From Bartonella tribocorum (GTDB lineage Bacteria; Pseudomonadota; Alphaproteobacteria; Rhizobiales; Rhizobiaceae): 64,000 nt of DNA. Of the stretch, positions 1 through 9,234 are shown piece after piece (the first letter of the stretch is position 1; each line of letters starts with the position of its first letter). The notes under the pieces were generated by a model. The model had not been told where the DNA came from. It did not search any database and worked only from the letters and a program-made list of their open reading frames with translations. Position numbers and translations under genes: made by a program. Where the stretch lies: contig NZ_NJGE01000002.1 in NCBI RefSeq assembly GCF_002777915.1, forward strand, positions 43,713-107,712, read 5' to 3'.

Positions 1-144
1 GCATTATTAGAAAAAATTGATTTATAATATGGTTCTTTATAAATGCATGGCTGTTTTTATTTTTTAAGTTAAGACACTTAAATTATAATAATTTATCATT
101 ATTCATGTGAAATTAAGAGTACCGAATATTGTAAGGTTATTTTA

Positions 145-230
145 TTTCAAATCTGTTCATATTACATCAATCAAAATGATTACCTTATACGTCACAAGTA
201 AGGGGGGCGTGTGAGGAAAAATGATTATAG
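145..230 (+). repeat. Dispersed ~80-bp repeat, copy A
   Basis: One of five diverged copies in this window. It begins with TTTCAAAT, continues through ATCAATCAAAAT and GTCACAAGTAAGG, and ends in a GTGAGGAAAAA segment. It is closest to copy B near 30.2 kb, with long stretches matching in the same order and spacing. No gene is visible inside it. Copy B stands immediately upstream of a ruined integrase, so this may be an attachment or leader sequence left from an integrated element. That function is inference. Confidence 0.7.
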
Positions 231-714
231 GGAGGAAAATTTCTTTTATGAACCATATCAAAGTAAGGGGAAAAAAATTTTTAAACGGATAAAGAGAGTA
301 AGAAGAGCAGTTTGTACTTTGTGTGAGCATAAAGAGGGAGATACCCAATGGATTTTTACTATGAAGGGGTACTTAATCATTCACAGGTGAGTGATATGAA
401 ATTGGTGTAATGGGCAATAGAATGGCACTTGCTGCTTTGTGAGAGAAGTGACTTTAATTAAAGAGTTATTCTTGTTTTATAGCTGTTTATTTTATCAGCC
501 CTTGATTATCGGGAAATGGCAGGTGTTATACGCTTTAATTGTTATTCATTTTCTAGCTTATGGGCTTTTAGAGGCTTTATTCCAAAAGTATCGTTGAAAA
601 ATACGCGCTTTTAAGATTTATAAAATTCTTTCAAGATTTTTTTCTCCGTATTAGAAAACCAGAGTTTATGCATTTTGATCATTCTATTAAAGCTTTGATA
701 GAATCATCGTGTTT
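231..714. other. Spacer between repeat copy A and trmL
   Basis: No convincing gene. About 15-25 bases after the repeat lies TTTTATGAACCATATCAAAG, which loosely resembles the ATG-proximal segment following copies B and C. A short open frame at 439-597 on the plus strand (GTG start, 52 codons) encodes a hydrophobic peptide with one possible membrane span. I do not recognise it and there is no clear ribosome-binding site, so it is not called as a gene. Confidence 0.4.
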
Positions 715-1191
715 TTATAGATTACAGTTTCCTTCATGATAACCAATTTGGCGCAATGCTTCCCCTGTTGTTATGGCTACGCTCATGGCGAGATTGAGAG
801 AGCGGGCATGTGGTTGCATGGGAATTTTCAATGTGTAATCAGCAGATTCATGAACATAATCGGGAACTCCAGCTGATTCACGACCAAAAAGTAAAACATC
901 ATTTTTTTGATAGCATATCTGTGTATAGCATGTTTTTGCTTTTGTACTTAAAAGCAACAGACGGCGATTAAAGTATTTCATGGAGCTTATAAAATGTTGC
1001 CAATCAACGTGTCGCTCTAAGGAAGCATATTCAAGATAATCCAATCCTGCGCGTTTGAGATTACGATCCGACAGATTAAAGCCTGCGGGTTCAATAATGT
1101 GTACATGTAAACCAAAACAAGCACTAAGACGTAAAATCGTTCCGGTATTACCAGCAATATCAGGTTGGAAAAGAGCTATATGAAGTGTCAT
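715..1191 (-). CDS. trmL: tRNA (cytidine(34)-2'-O)-methyltransferase TrmL
   Basis: A 158-residue SPOUT-class methyltransferase, the usual TrmL length. In this family the enzyme uses S-adenosylmethionine to 2'-O-methylate the wobble base of tRNA-Leu isoacceptors. Visible motifs are the N-terminal QPDIAGNTGTILRL segment (about 9-22), the loop LLFGRESAGVP (about 100-110) and the knot segment ARSLNLAMSVAI (about 129-140), which binds the cofactor. It is transcribed away from petABC across a ~590-base spacer. Its closeness to the bc1 operon fits the order known in related Rhizobiales. The identification is secure to family level; the tRNA target is inferred from orthology. Confidence 0.93.
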   Translation of the reverse strand: MTLHIALFQPDIAGNTGTILRLSACFGLHVHIIEPAGFNLSDRNLKRAGLDYLEYASLERHVDWQHFISSMKYFNRRLLLLSTKAKTCYTQICYQKNDVLLFGRESAGVPDYVHESADYTLKIPMQPHARSLNLAMSVAITTGEALRQIGYHEGNCNL

Positions 1192-1779
1192 ATTCTCTGT
1201 AATATGATTTTTTTTAACTTTGTAAAGAAGCGCCGTAATTTATTCGAAAAATATTTTTAAGAAATATATGATTTTTATATTTAGTTTTTATACCCTTTAA
1301 GTTTAAGGGAAAAAGTTACGGATAAAGATTTGTTTGAGATAAGAGAAAATTTCTTGATTGGTGATTTCCTTTGATTGAGCAATACATGAAATGAATTGGT
1401 TTATTATGGTTAAAAATGGTATATTTAATGAGGTAGGATCATTCATTTCGATAGAGACTTGATCATAACAAGAAAGTTTTTTCTTTAAGAGCGTTCATTT
1501 ACACTCCTTCTCCATTTTTATCAGGAAAAAGAAGGATTTTGATTGATTGAATAGGAACAGAGATTTGAAATAAAAAACTTACGGTATTTTAGTCTTTTAT
1601 CCAATCTGTAAAACAATAATTTGTCATTAAATTAGATTTTTATGTCAACCATACACATGATATAAGCTTTCTATAGGGATATTTTATGGGTTAAGACAGT
1701 GGCTTGATCAGTCATTGTACAAGGGGAGAGGGTATGGTAAAAGAACGTTTTTGAAAAGTGTCTCTTTGAAGTTAAGGCA
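1192..1779. other. Divergent spacer trmL/petA
   Basis: 588 AT-rich bases without a supported gene on either strand. It must hold the divergent promoters for trmL and petABC, but I cannot single out confident -35/-10 pairs. No repeat copy or hairpin stood out. Confidence 0.4.
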
Positions 1780-2328
1780 ATGGGTAAGCAGACGAGGCGG
1801 GATTTTCTGTTTTTGGTAACAGCTGTTGCAGGAGCAGTTGGTATGGGAGTTGTTACGTGGCCTTTTATCCGTCAGTTGCGCCCAGATGAGGCTGTTTTGG
1901 CATCTTCTTCTGTTGAGGTTGACCTTTCTGGTATCGAAGAGGGGATGTCGGTGACAGTAAAGTGGCGAGGACAGCCTGTTGTTATTCGAAATCGTACAGC
2001 AAAAGAAATTGCTGATGCGCGCGCTACGAATCTGAGTCTTCTAAAAGATCGTCAAGCACGCAATCCTAATCTTGAAGGTGAAAAAGAAGCGACGGATTTT
2101 GCACGTTCAGCAGGTAAAGGGCGTGAAAATTGGCTTATTTTCATTAATCTTTGTACGCATTTAGGCTGCGTAACACTTGGGCAATCGGGTAAGTTTGGAG
2201 GGTGGTTGTGTCCGTGTCATGGATCTGTTTATGACACCGCTGGAAGAGTGCGCTCAGGTCCAGCGAACTATAATTTAGCTATCCCCCCTTACCAATTTCT
2301 TTCTGATACTTTGCTCAAAATAGGATAA
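1780..2328 (+). CDS. petA: Ubiquinol-cytochrome c reductase, Rieske iron-sulfur subunit
   Basis: A 182-residue Rieske protein of the cytochrome bc1 complex, which takes the first electron from ubiquinol at the Qo site and passes it to cytochrome c1. The N-terminus carries a twin-arginine-like TRRDFLF stretch and one membrane anchor (about 10-30). The 2Fe-2S ligands lie in CTHLGC (about 125-130) and CPCHGS (about 146-151). The two cysteines that form the stabilising disulfide and the downstream GPA loop are present. It is first in the petABC operon, with petB starting four bases after its stop. Family length and motifs are normal. Confidence 0.96.
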   Translation: MGKQTRRDFLFLVTAVAGAVGMGVVTWPFIRQLRPDEAVLASSSVEVDLSGIEEGMSVTVKWRGQPVVIRNRTAKEIADARATNLSLLKDRQARNPNLEGEKEATDFARSAGKGRENWLIFINLCTHLGCVTLGQSGKFGGWLCPCHGSVYDTAGRVRSGPANYNLAIPPYQFLSDTLLKIG

Positions 2329-2332
2329 GTCT

Positions 2333-3589
2333 ATGACAAGGTTTCCTCCTTATTGTCCTAAAAATGCTCTTGCCCGTTGGTTTGATAAGCGTTTTCCTCT
2401 TCCTCGTTTTTTTTATAATGCATTTGTAATTTTTCCTGTTCCGCGTAATCTTAATTACTTTTATACATTTGGCGGCATTTTGACCATTATGCTTTTATCA
2501 CAGCTTTTGACTGGTCTTGTTTTGTCACTGCATTATGTTCCAGATATTCATTTGGCTTTTGAAACAGGTGAACGATTTCGGCGGGAGGGGCAGTTTGGAT
2601 GGCTTTTTCGTCCATGGCATAGTGTGGGATCTTCGTTTTTTTTTATTGCTGTTTATATCCATTTGGCGCGCGGACTTTATTATGGTTCTTATAAAAATAT
2701 GCGAGAAATGGTTTGGGTCACAGGGATTTTTATTTATATCATCATGATGGCAATCGCCTTTTTTGGTTATGTGCTTGTTTGGGGGATGATGTCTATTTCA
2801 GCTGCTTCAGTGATTGCAGGGCTTTTAAAAACGATACCTTTGGTGGGAGCATGGTTGCATGAGACACTTCTTGGTGGTTATGGTGTGGGGCAACCCACAT
2901 TGAATCGTTTTTATGTTTTCCATTATGTTTTATCATTTGTTTTGCTTCTTTTTGTGGGGCTTCATATTTGGGCAATTCACTGTGTGGGGCAAGGAAATCC
3001 AACAGGTCTTGCGATACAATCAGAGAAGGAAACGGTACCGTTTTCGCCTTATGCGCTTATCAAAGATATTTTTGCCATTACCGTTTTTCTGATCTTTTTT
3101 GCTTGGTTTTTGTTTTATATGCCCGATTATATGGGGCAAGCCGAAAATTATAGCGTAGCTGATCCATTAAAGGCACCGCTTCGTGTGGTTCCAGAATGGT
3201 ATTTCTTGCCTTTTTATGCGATTCTGCGTGCTATAACTTTTGATATTGGTATTTTGTCTTCAACTCTTGTGGGCTTTGTTCTCTTCGTCAGTTCGATTTT
3301 CGTGTTAATTTTTGTTCCATGGTTAGATCGTTCTAAAATATGTTCAGCAAGATATCGACCTGTTTATAAAATTTTCTTTTGGGCCTTTGTTATTGATGTT
3401 GTTTTTCTTGGTTGGTTGGGGTCAAGAGAAATAAGTGACAAAATTCTTTTATGGACGCAATTGGCTACAGTTTATTATTTTATATTCTTTTTGATTATTT
3501 TGCCGATTTTGCCTAGGTTTGAAAAAAGCTGTTCTCTTCCTTCTTCAATTGTGCAAGATCTGAAACAGAAAAAAAAGAGACTATGGTAA
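2333..3589 (+). CDS. petB: Cytochrome b subunit of the bc1 complex
   Basis: A 418-residue polytopic inner-membrane protein with about eight membrane spans, carrying the two b haems and the Qo and Qi quinone sites. The paired haem-ligand histidines are visible in HSVGSSFFFIAVYIH and HYVLSFVLLLFVGLH, each pair 13 residues apart. The PEWY motif of the Qo site is intact. One thing is odd. The normally near-invariant segment LPWGQMSFWGAT reads LVWGMMSISAAS here, so the cd1 region of the Qo pocket has diverged. The gene overlaps petC by seven bases, which points to translational coupling. Confidence 0.95.
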   Translation: MTRFPPYCPKNALARWFDKRFPLPRFFYNAFVIFPVPRNLNYFYTFGGILTIMLLSQLLTGLVLSLHYVPDIHLAFETGERFRREGQFGWLFRPWHSVGSSFFFIAVYIHLARGLYYGSYKNMREMVWVTGIFIYIIMMAIAFFGYVLVWGMMSISAASVIAGLLKTIPLVGAWLHETLLGGYGVGQPTLNRFYVFHYVLSFVLLLFVGLHIWAIHCVGQGNPTGLAIQSEKETVPFSPYALIKDIFAITVFLIFFAWFLFYMPDYMGQAENYSVADPLKAPLRVVPEWYFLPFYAILRAITFDIGILSSTLVGFVLFVSSIFVLIFVPWLDRSKICSARYRPVYKIFFWAFVIDVVFLGWLGSREISDKILLWTQLATVYYFIFFLIILPILPRFEKSCSLPSSIVQDLKQKKKRLW

Positions 3590-4479
3590 ATGTTTTTGTC
3601 AGACTGGTTATTATGATTGCTATGAGCTTTTCCGCTCAGAGTTTGGCGAGTGATATCTCTGATCAAGAGGAAGAATTTATTTCTTTTCCTTTACGAATTC
3701 CTAAAAAACAAGAATGGAGTTTTTCAGGGCCATTTGGATTTTATGATAAGGCGCAATTGCGGCGTGGATTAAAGGTTTATAAACAAGTTTGTTCCAGCTG
3801 CCATGGGCTAAAATATGTGGCTTTTCGTCATTTAAAAGCTCTTGGGTATGATCAAGAACAGATTAAAACTTTGGCAGCACAATATGAAGTGCGTGATGGC
3901 CCTAATCGAGAAGGAAAAAATTTTAAACGTCCTGGGATCGCAACGGATTATTTTCCTTCTCCCTTTACGCAGGAAGAAGAAGCAAGATTTGCTTTAAATG
4001 GTGCTTACCCTCCAGATTTATCATTAATGGCACGTGCACGCGGTGTCTCTTTGCCGTTTCCTGCTTTAATTACTGATGTCTTGACTCATTATGATACAGC
4101 CGGTCCAGATTATATTACAGCTCTTTTAACAGGATATCAGAAAGCGCCAAAGGAGTTAGAAATTGTGGATGGTTATTGGTATAATCCTTATTTTATTGCC
4201 AGTAATTCTTTAACCATGGCGCCTCCTTTGAGTGATGGTATCGTTACTTATGAAGATGGGACCCCTCAAACTGTTGAACATTACGCGCGTGATGTTTCTG
4301 CTTTTTTGATGTGGGCTGCCGATCCTCATATGGAAATTCGTAAAAAAACAGGTTTTCGTGTTATTTTATTTTTAATTATTTTTGCGGGGCTTGTTTATAT
4401 TTTAAAAAATCGTATTTGGTTTGGTTTAGAGGAAGAGTTTGAGAAAGAAGTAACAGACGAAATAAAGAGAAAAGAGTAA
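3583..4479 (+). CDS. petC: Cytochrome c1 subunit of the bc1 complex
   Basis: A 298-residue c-type cytochrome that takes electrons from the Rieske centre and reduces soluble cytochrome c. It has an N-terminal signal peptide (about 1-22), the haem attachment motif CSSCH (about 69-73), the distal methionine in SLTMAPPLSDG, and a C-terminal membrane anchor (about 262-282) followed by a charged tail. The ATG lies inside the end of petB (ATGGTAA overlap), so expression is probably coupled. It is the last gene of petABC. The next gene is separated by about 110 bases and is probably independent. Confidence 0.96.
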   Translation: MVNVFVRLVIMIAMSFSAQSLASDISDQEEEFISFPLRIPKKQEWSFSGPFGFYDKAQLRRGLKVYKQVCSSCHGLKYVAFRHLKALGYDQEQIKTLAAQYEVRDGPNREGKNFKRPGIATDYFPSPFTQEEEARFALNGAYPPDLSLMARARGVSLPFPALITDVLTHYDTAGPDYITALLTGYQKAPKELEIVDGYWYNPYFIASNSLTMAPPLSDGIVTYEDGTPQTVEHYARDVSAFLMWAADPHMEIRKKTGFRVILFLIIFAGLVYILKNRIWFGLEEEFEKEVTDEIKRKE

Positions 4480-4589
4480 AGTGACTGCTCTTGAAAGAGT
4501 AGAGAGTATAAAGAGCATAAGGAACAAATCTGTTTATGATGCATTGAGGTTTTATAAAGTAAAAGCAAAGTAAAAACGGAGATGTTAAA

Positions 4590-5030
4590 ATGAAAAAAAT
4601 TGCATGTACTACTCTTATGTCAATTTTAATGGTTTCTAGTACTTATGCTCAGTCTTTTGAAGTTCCTTCTAAACCTGAAATAATCTCTTCGACGGGTATT
4701 GTACAGGTAGGGATTGATAAGTCTGTGCGTTATGTGACACCTTTAGCAACGGATTTTGTCGCTTCCAGCCTTATAGGTGCCAATGTCTATAATATAGAAG
4801 ATGAAAATATTGGTGAAGTAAAAGATATTATTTTACGTGAAAATAATATTGCGGGGTTTGTGATTGCTGTTGGCGGTTTCCTTGGTATAGGAGAGAGTTA
4901 TGTGGTCGTTTCTCCAGAAACAATCCAGATGACAAATGATTATGGTAAGTGGAAACTTATTACAAATGCAACAAAGGATTCTCTAAAGGACGCTCCAACA
5001 TTTAAATATGAAGGGCATTGGGCACGCTAA
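4590..5030 (+). CDS. Secreted PRC-barrel domain protein
   Basis: A 146-residue protein with a clear Sec signal peptide (about 1-20, ending in TYAQ). A single PRC-barrel-like domain follows (about 55-120), with the pattern IGANVYNIEDENIGEVKDI, a glycine-rich VGGFLGIG turn and a VVSPETI strand. PRC barrels occur in photosynthetic reaction centres, RimM and many small periplasmic alphaproteobacterial proteins of unknown role. A purine-rich segment (ACGGAGATG) lies upstream of the ATG. It follows petC, but the spacing suggests its own transcript. No specific function can be assigned. Confidence 0.8.
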   Translation: MKKIACTTLMSILMVSSTYAQSFEVPSKPEIISSTGIVQVGIDKSVRYVTPLATDFVASSLIGANVYNIEDENIGEVKDIILRENNIAGFVIAVGGFLGIGESYVVVSPETIQMTNDYGKWKLITNATKDSLKDAPTFKYEGHWAR

Positions 5031-5062
5031 TTTTATATTTCCATCCTTTAATGGATAAAGAA

Positions 5063-5091
5063 GTTGCTATCATAATAATTATGGTAGCAAC
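5063..5091. terminator. Hairpin between convergent PRC gene and ychF
   Basis: GTTGCTATCAT (5063-5073) pairs with ATGGTAGCAAC (5081-5091) across a seven-base loop, with one G-U pair. On the minus strand the stem is followed by TTCTTT. On the plus strand no T-run follows. It could end the ychF transcript or act in both directions. A smaller CCAT/ATGG hairpin lies just before it. Confidence 0.4.
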
Positions 5092-5187
5092 AGTTCTTAC
5101 TCAGAAGAGCTTTGGAAGTTTTTAAAACACCCTTCCATGGACTTATTACAAGATCTTCAAGATAAAATATTAAGGGAGAGTGAAGAT

Positions 5188-6291
5188 TTAGGTATTATGT
5201 TTAAATAACATGATATCGCCATCTTGCACAATGTATTCTTTTCCTTCATCGCGTGCTTTACCTGCTTCTTTTGCACCGCTTTCTCCCCCCAGAGCAATAT
5301 AGTCATTGTAACTAATGGTTTGGGCCCGAATGAAACCGCGCTCAAAATCTGAGTGAATAACGCCGGCGGCTTGGGGCGCTTTTGTACCACGTGTAATTGT
5401 CCATGCTCGCGTTTCCTTAGGTCCGCAGGTGAAGTAAGTAATGAGATCAAGCAAATGGTAACCAGCGCGAATGAGACGATTTAAACTTGGTTCAAAGAGT
5501 CCTAGAGTATCAAGATATTCTGATGCTTCAGCTTCACTCAATTGTGTGATTTCCGCTTCAATAGAAGCAGAAATGATAATGCTTTGCGCATTTTGCTCTG
5601 TTGCCATTTTTTCAACTGCTTGGGTAAAGCTATTTCCATGAGCGGCGTCATTTTCGCTTACGTTGCAAACATAAAGTACAGGTTTGGAAGTGAGAAGATT
5701 TAAATTCTTTAGAATATGGTGTTCATCTAAAGAGATATCTTTGAGTAATAAGCGGACAGGATTTCCTTGTTGCAGGATATTTAATGCTTTTTCCATAACG
5801 GGTAGAATTGTGAGAGCTTCTTTATCTTTTCCAGTTGCTCGTTTACGAATTTGTACGATTCGTCTCTCAAGACTTTCTAAATCCGCCAGCATGAGTTCAG
5901 TTTCAACTGTTGTCGCATCAGAAACAGGATCAATACGTCCTTCTACGTGGGTAATATCTTCATTTTGAAAACAGCGTAAAACGTGGACAATAGCATCGAC
6001 TTCACGAATATTGGCTAAAAATTTATTCCCTAAACCTTCACCTTTTGAAGCACCTCGTACAAGCCCCGCAATATCAACGAAATTAATACGTGTGGGAATA
6101 ATTTCTTTTGAACCTGCAATCGATGCAATTTTTTCCATTCGTAAATCTGGAACAGCAACTTCACCGGTATTGGGTTCAATGGTACAAAAAGGATAATTGG
6201 CAGCCTGTGCAGTGGCTGTTTTTGTTAATGCATTAAAAAGAGTTGATTTCCCAACATTAGGTAATCCGACAATACCACATTTAAAGCCCAT
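5188..6291 (-). CDS. ychF: Redox-regulated ATPase YchF (Obg-like)
   Basis: A 367-residue P-loop NTPase of the universal YchF/OLA1 family, linked to ribosomes and stress responses. The P-loop GLPNVGKS is at about 9-16. The G3-type segment DIAGLVRGASKGEGLGNKFL follows at about 73-92. The base-specificity motif reads NVSE rather than NKxD, as expected for the family's preference for ATP. The C-terminal third is a TGS domain. In many alphaproteobacteria ychF follows rplY-pth. Here an oppositely oriented L,D-transpeptidase gene lies between pth and ychF, so ychF must use its own promoter or a long antisense read-through. Confidence 0.96.
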   Translation of the reverse strand: MGFKCGIVGLPNVGKSTLFNALTKTATAQAANYPFCTIEPNTGEVAVPDLRMEKIASIAGSKEIIPTRINFVDIAGLVRGASKGEGLGNKFLANIREVDAIVHVLRCFQNEDITHVEGRIDPVSDATTVETELMLADLESLERRIVQIRKRATGKDKEALTILPVMEKALNILQQGNPVRLLLKDISLDEHHILKNLNLLTSKPVLYVCNVSENDAAHGNSFTQAVEKMATEQNAQSIIISASIEAEITQLSEAEASEYLDTLGLFEPSLNRLIRAGYHLLDLITYFTCGPKETRAWTITRGTKAPQAAGVIHSDFERGFIRAQTISYNDYIALGGESGAKEAGKARDEGKEYIVQDGDIMLFKHNT

Positions 6292-6526
6292 GAGAGTCTT
6301 TCTTTTCTATTGATTTTCTGGACAAGACAAAACCTCTTTTTTATAGCATATTTTCAGAGGAGTTATAGTCTTTGTATTGCGATTAAGTGAGAAAAAGTTT
6401 ACAGCAATGAATAATCTGCTTTTTTTATCTTAATAATTAAGAAAACTTCGAGTTAATGTTAATAGTGTGCTAAGTTTTTCATGTTACGCAAGTCTGCATA
6501 AATAATTAATCGGAGAAAATAGAAGA

Positions 6527-7267
6527 GTGTTATCTCGTTGTGCCTTTTTAATTGCAGCACTTTTAGCTTTAGCTGGATGTGCTACACATCACTCAGATAT
6601 GTCATCGGCTTCTTTGCAACAAGCTCGATATATTCCACCGGAAATGCAGGCTTTGTACGGTCCTGTAACGAATGAAACTTATCCGTTACCTGCTGTTGAT
6701 CTTGCGACAATTGATCCCAAATTTTGGCGACAAGAAGTGATTTATTATACATCTTATCCACCTGGAACATTGGTTATCGATACGCAAGAATGTTTTCTTT
6801 ACCTTATTGGTGAAAATGGAAAAGCTTTGCGTTATGGGATTGGGGTCGGTAAAGAAGGTCTAGCATTTGAAGGTGAGGGAGTTGTACAGCGCAAGCGTCG
6901 GTGGCCCAATTGGGCTCCTACTGCAGCCATGATGGTTCGAGAACCAGAACGTTATGGTCATTTGGGGAAAGGAATGCCACCAGGACCCGATAATCCATTG
7001 GGTGCGCGAGCACTTTATCTTTTCAAAAATGGGAAAGATACACTTTTCCGTATTCATGGTTCACATGAATCTTGGTCAATTGGTCGCGCTATTTCAAGCG
7101 GGTGTATTCGTTTGCTCAATCAAGATATTATTGATCTTTATGATCGTGTTCCCGTTGGTTCACGCGTCGTAGTGTTGCAAAACAATAGGAGTATGTCTAC
7201 AGTTTACAGCCAACAATCAAATGACTACGACCCACTACAGTCAACTATTCAACCAAATGATTTTTAA
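6527..7267 (+). CDS. L,D-transpeptidase lipoprotein (YkuD/ErfK family)
   Basis: A 246-residue envelope enzyme starting at GTG with CGGAGAAA upstream. The N-terminus is a lipoprotein signal with lipobox LAGC, placing the lipidated cysteine at residue 18. The YkuD domain covers about 75-220. It has the catalytic histidine segment HGSH (177-180) and the nucleophile motif SSGCIR with Cys193. Such enzymes make 3-3 peptidoglycan cross-links or attach proteins to peptidoglycan through a meso-diaminopimelate residue, a common Rhizobiales trait. The gene lies on the opposite strand from its neighbours ychF and pth. It ends in a good hairpin terminator. Which L,D-transpeptidase paralogue it is cannot be told here. 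Confidence 0.92.
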   Translation: MLSRCAFLIAALLALAGCATHHSDMSSASLQQARYIPPEMQALYGPVTNETYPLPAVDLATIDPKFWRQEVIYYTSYPPGTLVIDTQECFLYLIGENGKALRYGIGVGKEGLAFEGEGVVQRKRRWPNWAPTAAMMVREPERYGHLGKGMPPGPDNPLGARALYLFKNGKDTLFRIHGSHESWSIGRAISSGCIRLLNQDIIDLYDRVPVGSRVVVLQNNRSMSTVYSQQSNDYDPLQSTIQPNDF

Positions 7268-7274
7268 TTCTAAA

Positions 7275-7332
7275 GGGAAGATTGGAGAGAGCTCTTTGAG
7301 TATTTTGGTTTGCTGTCCAATCTTCTCTTTTT
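7275..7332 (+). terminator. Terminator of the L,D-transpeptidase gene
   Basis: GGGAAGATTGG (7275-7285) pairs with CCAATCTTCTC (7317-7327), ten Watson-Crick pairs and one G-U, followed directly by TTTTT. The 31-base loop is large but contains a secondary AGAGCTCT palindrome. It starts eight bases after the stop codon. Confidence 0.7.
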
Positions 7333-7670
7333 CCAAAAAGAGAGTAGAGATCTCTGTTTTTAAAGGATATGTATAAATATCATTATTCTGTTTGCTAGCT
7401 TTTCGTGTTGTTCCAGAATGCATTTCCTTTGAGAAGATTTATAAGAGGCATTTGTCTTTCTTTTTTTGAGAGTTTTTACCCGTATAACCATTCAGCTTGT
7501 GAAGTGTAGGCCAAATGGTTTTTATTGTTTTACGATCAAAAGATTTAAAATGAATCTTATGATATTGGGCGTTTTTATTAAAAAAATAAAAATTAATTTT
7601 TATAAATCAATATGTTACATAAAAATCTATAGAGAAGAATTGATTTTTTGCCGATGAGAAAAAGGAGCGG
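7333..7670. other. Convergent spacer after the L,D-transpeptidase
   Basis: About 340 AT-rich bases between the terminator and the end of pth. No supported gene. An AGAGATCTCT palindrome followed by GTTTTT lies just after the main terminator (about 7347-7362) and may be a second stop signal. I see no hairpin that would clearly end the rplY-pth transcript. Confidence 0.35.
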
Positions 7671-8252
7671 TTAGGACAAGTTCCTGTTTTTTATCGTTTG
7701 TGAAACTTCATTCATAAAGAGAGATCTGTCACCTTTTATGAGGAGAGCAATATTTTTTGCAATTGCATTTAAGAGAGGGGGGAGCCATTCTTGATCAGAT
7801 TTAGTAAAATTTCCCAGAACATGTTGATGAACAAGTTCTTTGCTTCCAGGATGACCAATTCCTATACGTATACGACAATAGTCAGTGCCACAATGAGCAT
7901 CAACAGACTTAATGCCATTATGCCCATTATTTCCTCCTCCAATTTTTATACGGATTTTTCCCGGTGGCAGGTCTAACTCATCATAAATGATGATCAAATT
8001 CTTTAAATCTAATTTATAAAATCGCAACGCTTCACCAATCGCTTGACCAGAGAGATTCATGAAAGTTTGCGGTTTTATAAGAAAAACTTTCTCATTATTT
8101 ATGAAACCATTGGAGATTTCTGCTTGAAACTTCTTCGACCATGGAGAAAAAGAAAAGGACTGATAAATGGCATCAACCGCCATAAAACCAATATTATGGC
8201 GGTTATTTTGATATTGTGAACCAGGATTGCCAAGACCAGCAATAAGCCACAT
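7671..8252 (-). CDS. pth: Peptidyl-tRNA hydrolase
   Basis: A 193-residue Pth1-type hydrolase that frees tRNA from peptidyl-tRNA dropped by stalled ribosomes. The N-terminal GLGNPGSQY is followed by the catalytic His19 in NRHNIGF. The [11 protein letters not shown] segment (about 93-103) carries the conserved aspartate. The GGGNNGHNG substrate loop and the [10 protein letters not shown] strand follow. It lies 66 bases downstream of rplY on the same strand, the usual pairing, and is probably cotranscribed with it. Length and motifs are typical. Confidence 0.96.
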   Translation of the reverse strand: MWLIAGLGNPGSQYQNNRHNIGFMAVDAIYQSFSFSPWSKKFQAEISNGFINNEKVFLIKPQTFMNLSGQAIGEALRFYKLDLKNLIIIYDELDLPPGKIRIKIGGGNNGHNGIKSVDAHCGTDYCRIRIGIGHPGSKELVHQHVLGNFTKSDQEWLPPLLNAIAKNIALLIKGDRSLFMNEVSQTIKNRNLS

Positions 8253-8318
8253 GTGTACCTTCAGTCGAAGTGAGAGGGGGCATAAATTAAGGCGGGAAAA
8301 ATGCCCGCCTGTTGAGTT

Positions 8319-8948
8319 TTATGAAGTTTGCGTCTCACCTTCATTCTTTTCTTGTTCAGAAGTTTCATCATTGACATCCAAGCTAGCAGGAGCTGCAATG
8401 GTTGCAATGGTAAAGTCTCGATCTTGGATGATAGGTGTCACATCTTTAGGCAGTTGCACAGCTGAAATGTGAATAGAATCACCAATAGAGTAGCTGGAGA
8501 GATCAATTTCAATGGCTTCAGGAATAGCATTTGCTGGAGCCGTACATTCAATTTCGTGGCGAACAATATTGAGGACACCACCTTTTTTAAGTCCAGGTGC
8601 TGTATCTTCATTGAGGAAGTGGACAGGGATATTCACTTCCACAACGGATTTTGCTGAAATGCGTAAGAAATCAACATGCAAAGGAAAGTCACGCACAGGA
8701 TCCAATTGATAATCTTTAGGCAAGACCATAATCTTTTGCTTGTCGAGAACAATTGTTGCAATGGTGGTACGAAAGCCACCGGCATGGATTTTGTAGAAAA
8801 TTTCTTTATAGGGAACTGTTATTGCCAAAGGAGGTTGTTTTTCACCATAAATGACAGCAGGAATAAGACCGTTGCGGCGAAGTTCACGGGAGGACCCCTT
8901 ACCAACCCGCTCGCGTTTTTCGGCCTTAAGAGTGTAGCTTTTACTCAT
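8319..8948 (-). CDS. rplY: 50S ribosomal protein L25 (long Ctc form)
   Basis: A 209-residue L25/Ctc protein that binds 5S rRNA in the large subunit. The N-terminal L25 domain (about 5-95) begins with the [24 protein letters not shown] signature. The C-terminal TL5-type beta domain (about 100-190) includes [20 protein letters not shown]. An acidic low-complexity tail follows. The two-domain form is normal for alphaproteobacteria. It is first of the rplY-pth pair. A short ~290-base spacer separates it from the divergent HerA-like ATPase gene. Confidence 0.96.
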   Translation of the reverse strand: MSKSYTLKAEKRERVGKGSSRELRRNGLIPAVIYGEKQPPLAITVPYKEIFYKIHAGGFRTTIATIVLDKQKIMVLPKDYQLDPVRDFPLHVDFLRISAKSVVEVNIPVHFLNEDTAPGLKKGGVLNIVRHEIECTAPANAIPEAIEIDLSSYSIGDSIHISAVQLPKDVTPIIQDRDFTIATIAAPASLDVNDETSEQEKNEGETQTS

Positions 8949-9234
8949 AATTTAAGTCCTTTTTACATGATTGGAGATCCTTCAAAAACAATAACAGTTT
9001 TTGCATGGACATGAAGATATGCGCTGATAAGCAGCGATTGCTCCATTCTACGTTGCCTCCAAGGGTGTCTACGTAGAAGCTTGTTCTATAATTCAAACTA
9101 TTCATAGATGCAAGAGTTGTGGGAAAAATCGATGATTTCTACCGTTAAAAAGGAGGAAATGTTACAAATCGCGGTGCGGATAGAGAATCAACCGCTAGGC
9201 GCTGATATATTAAAAATCAAACACTGGAGATGTT

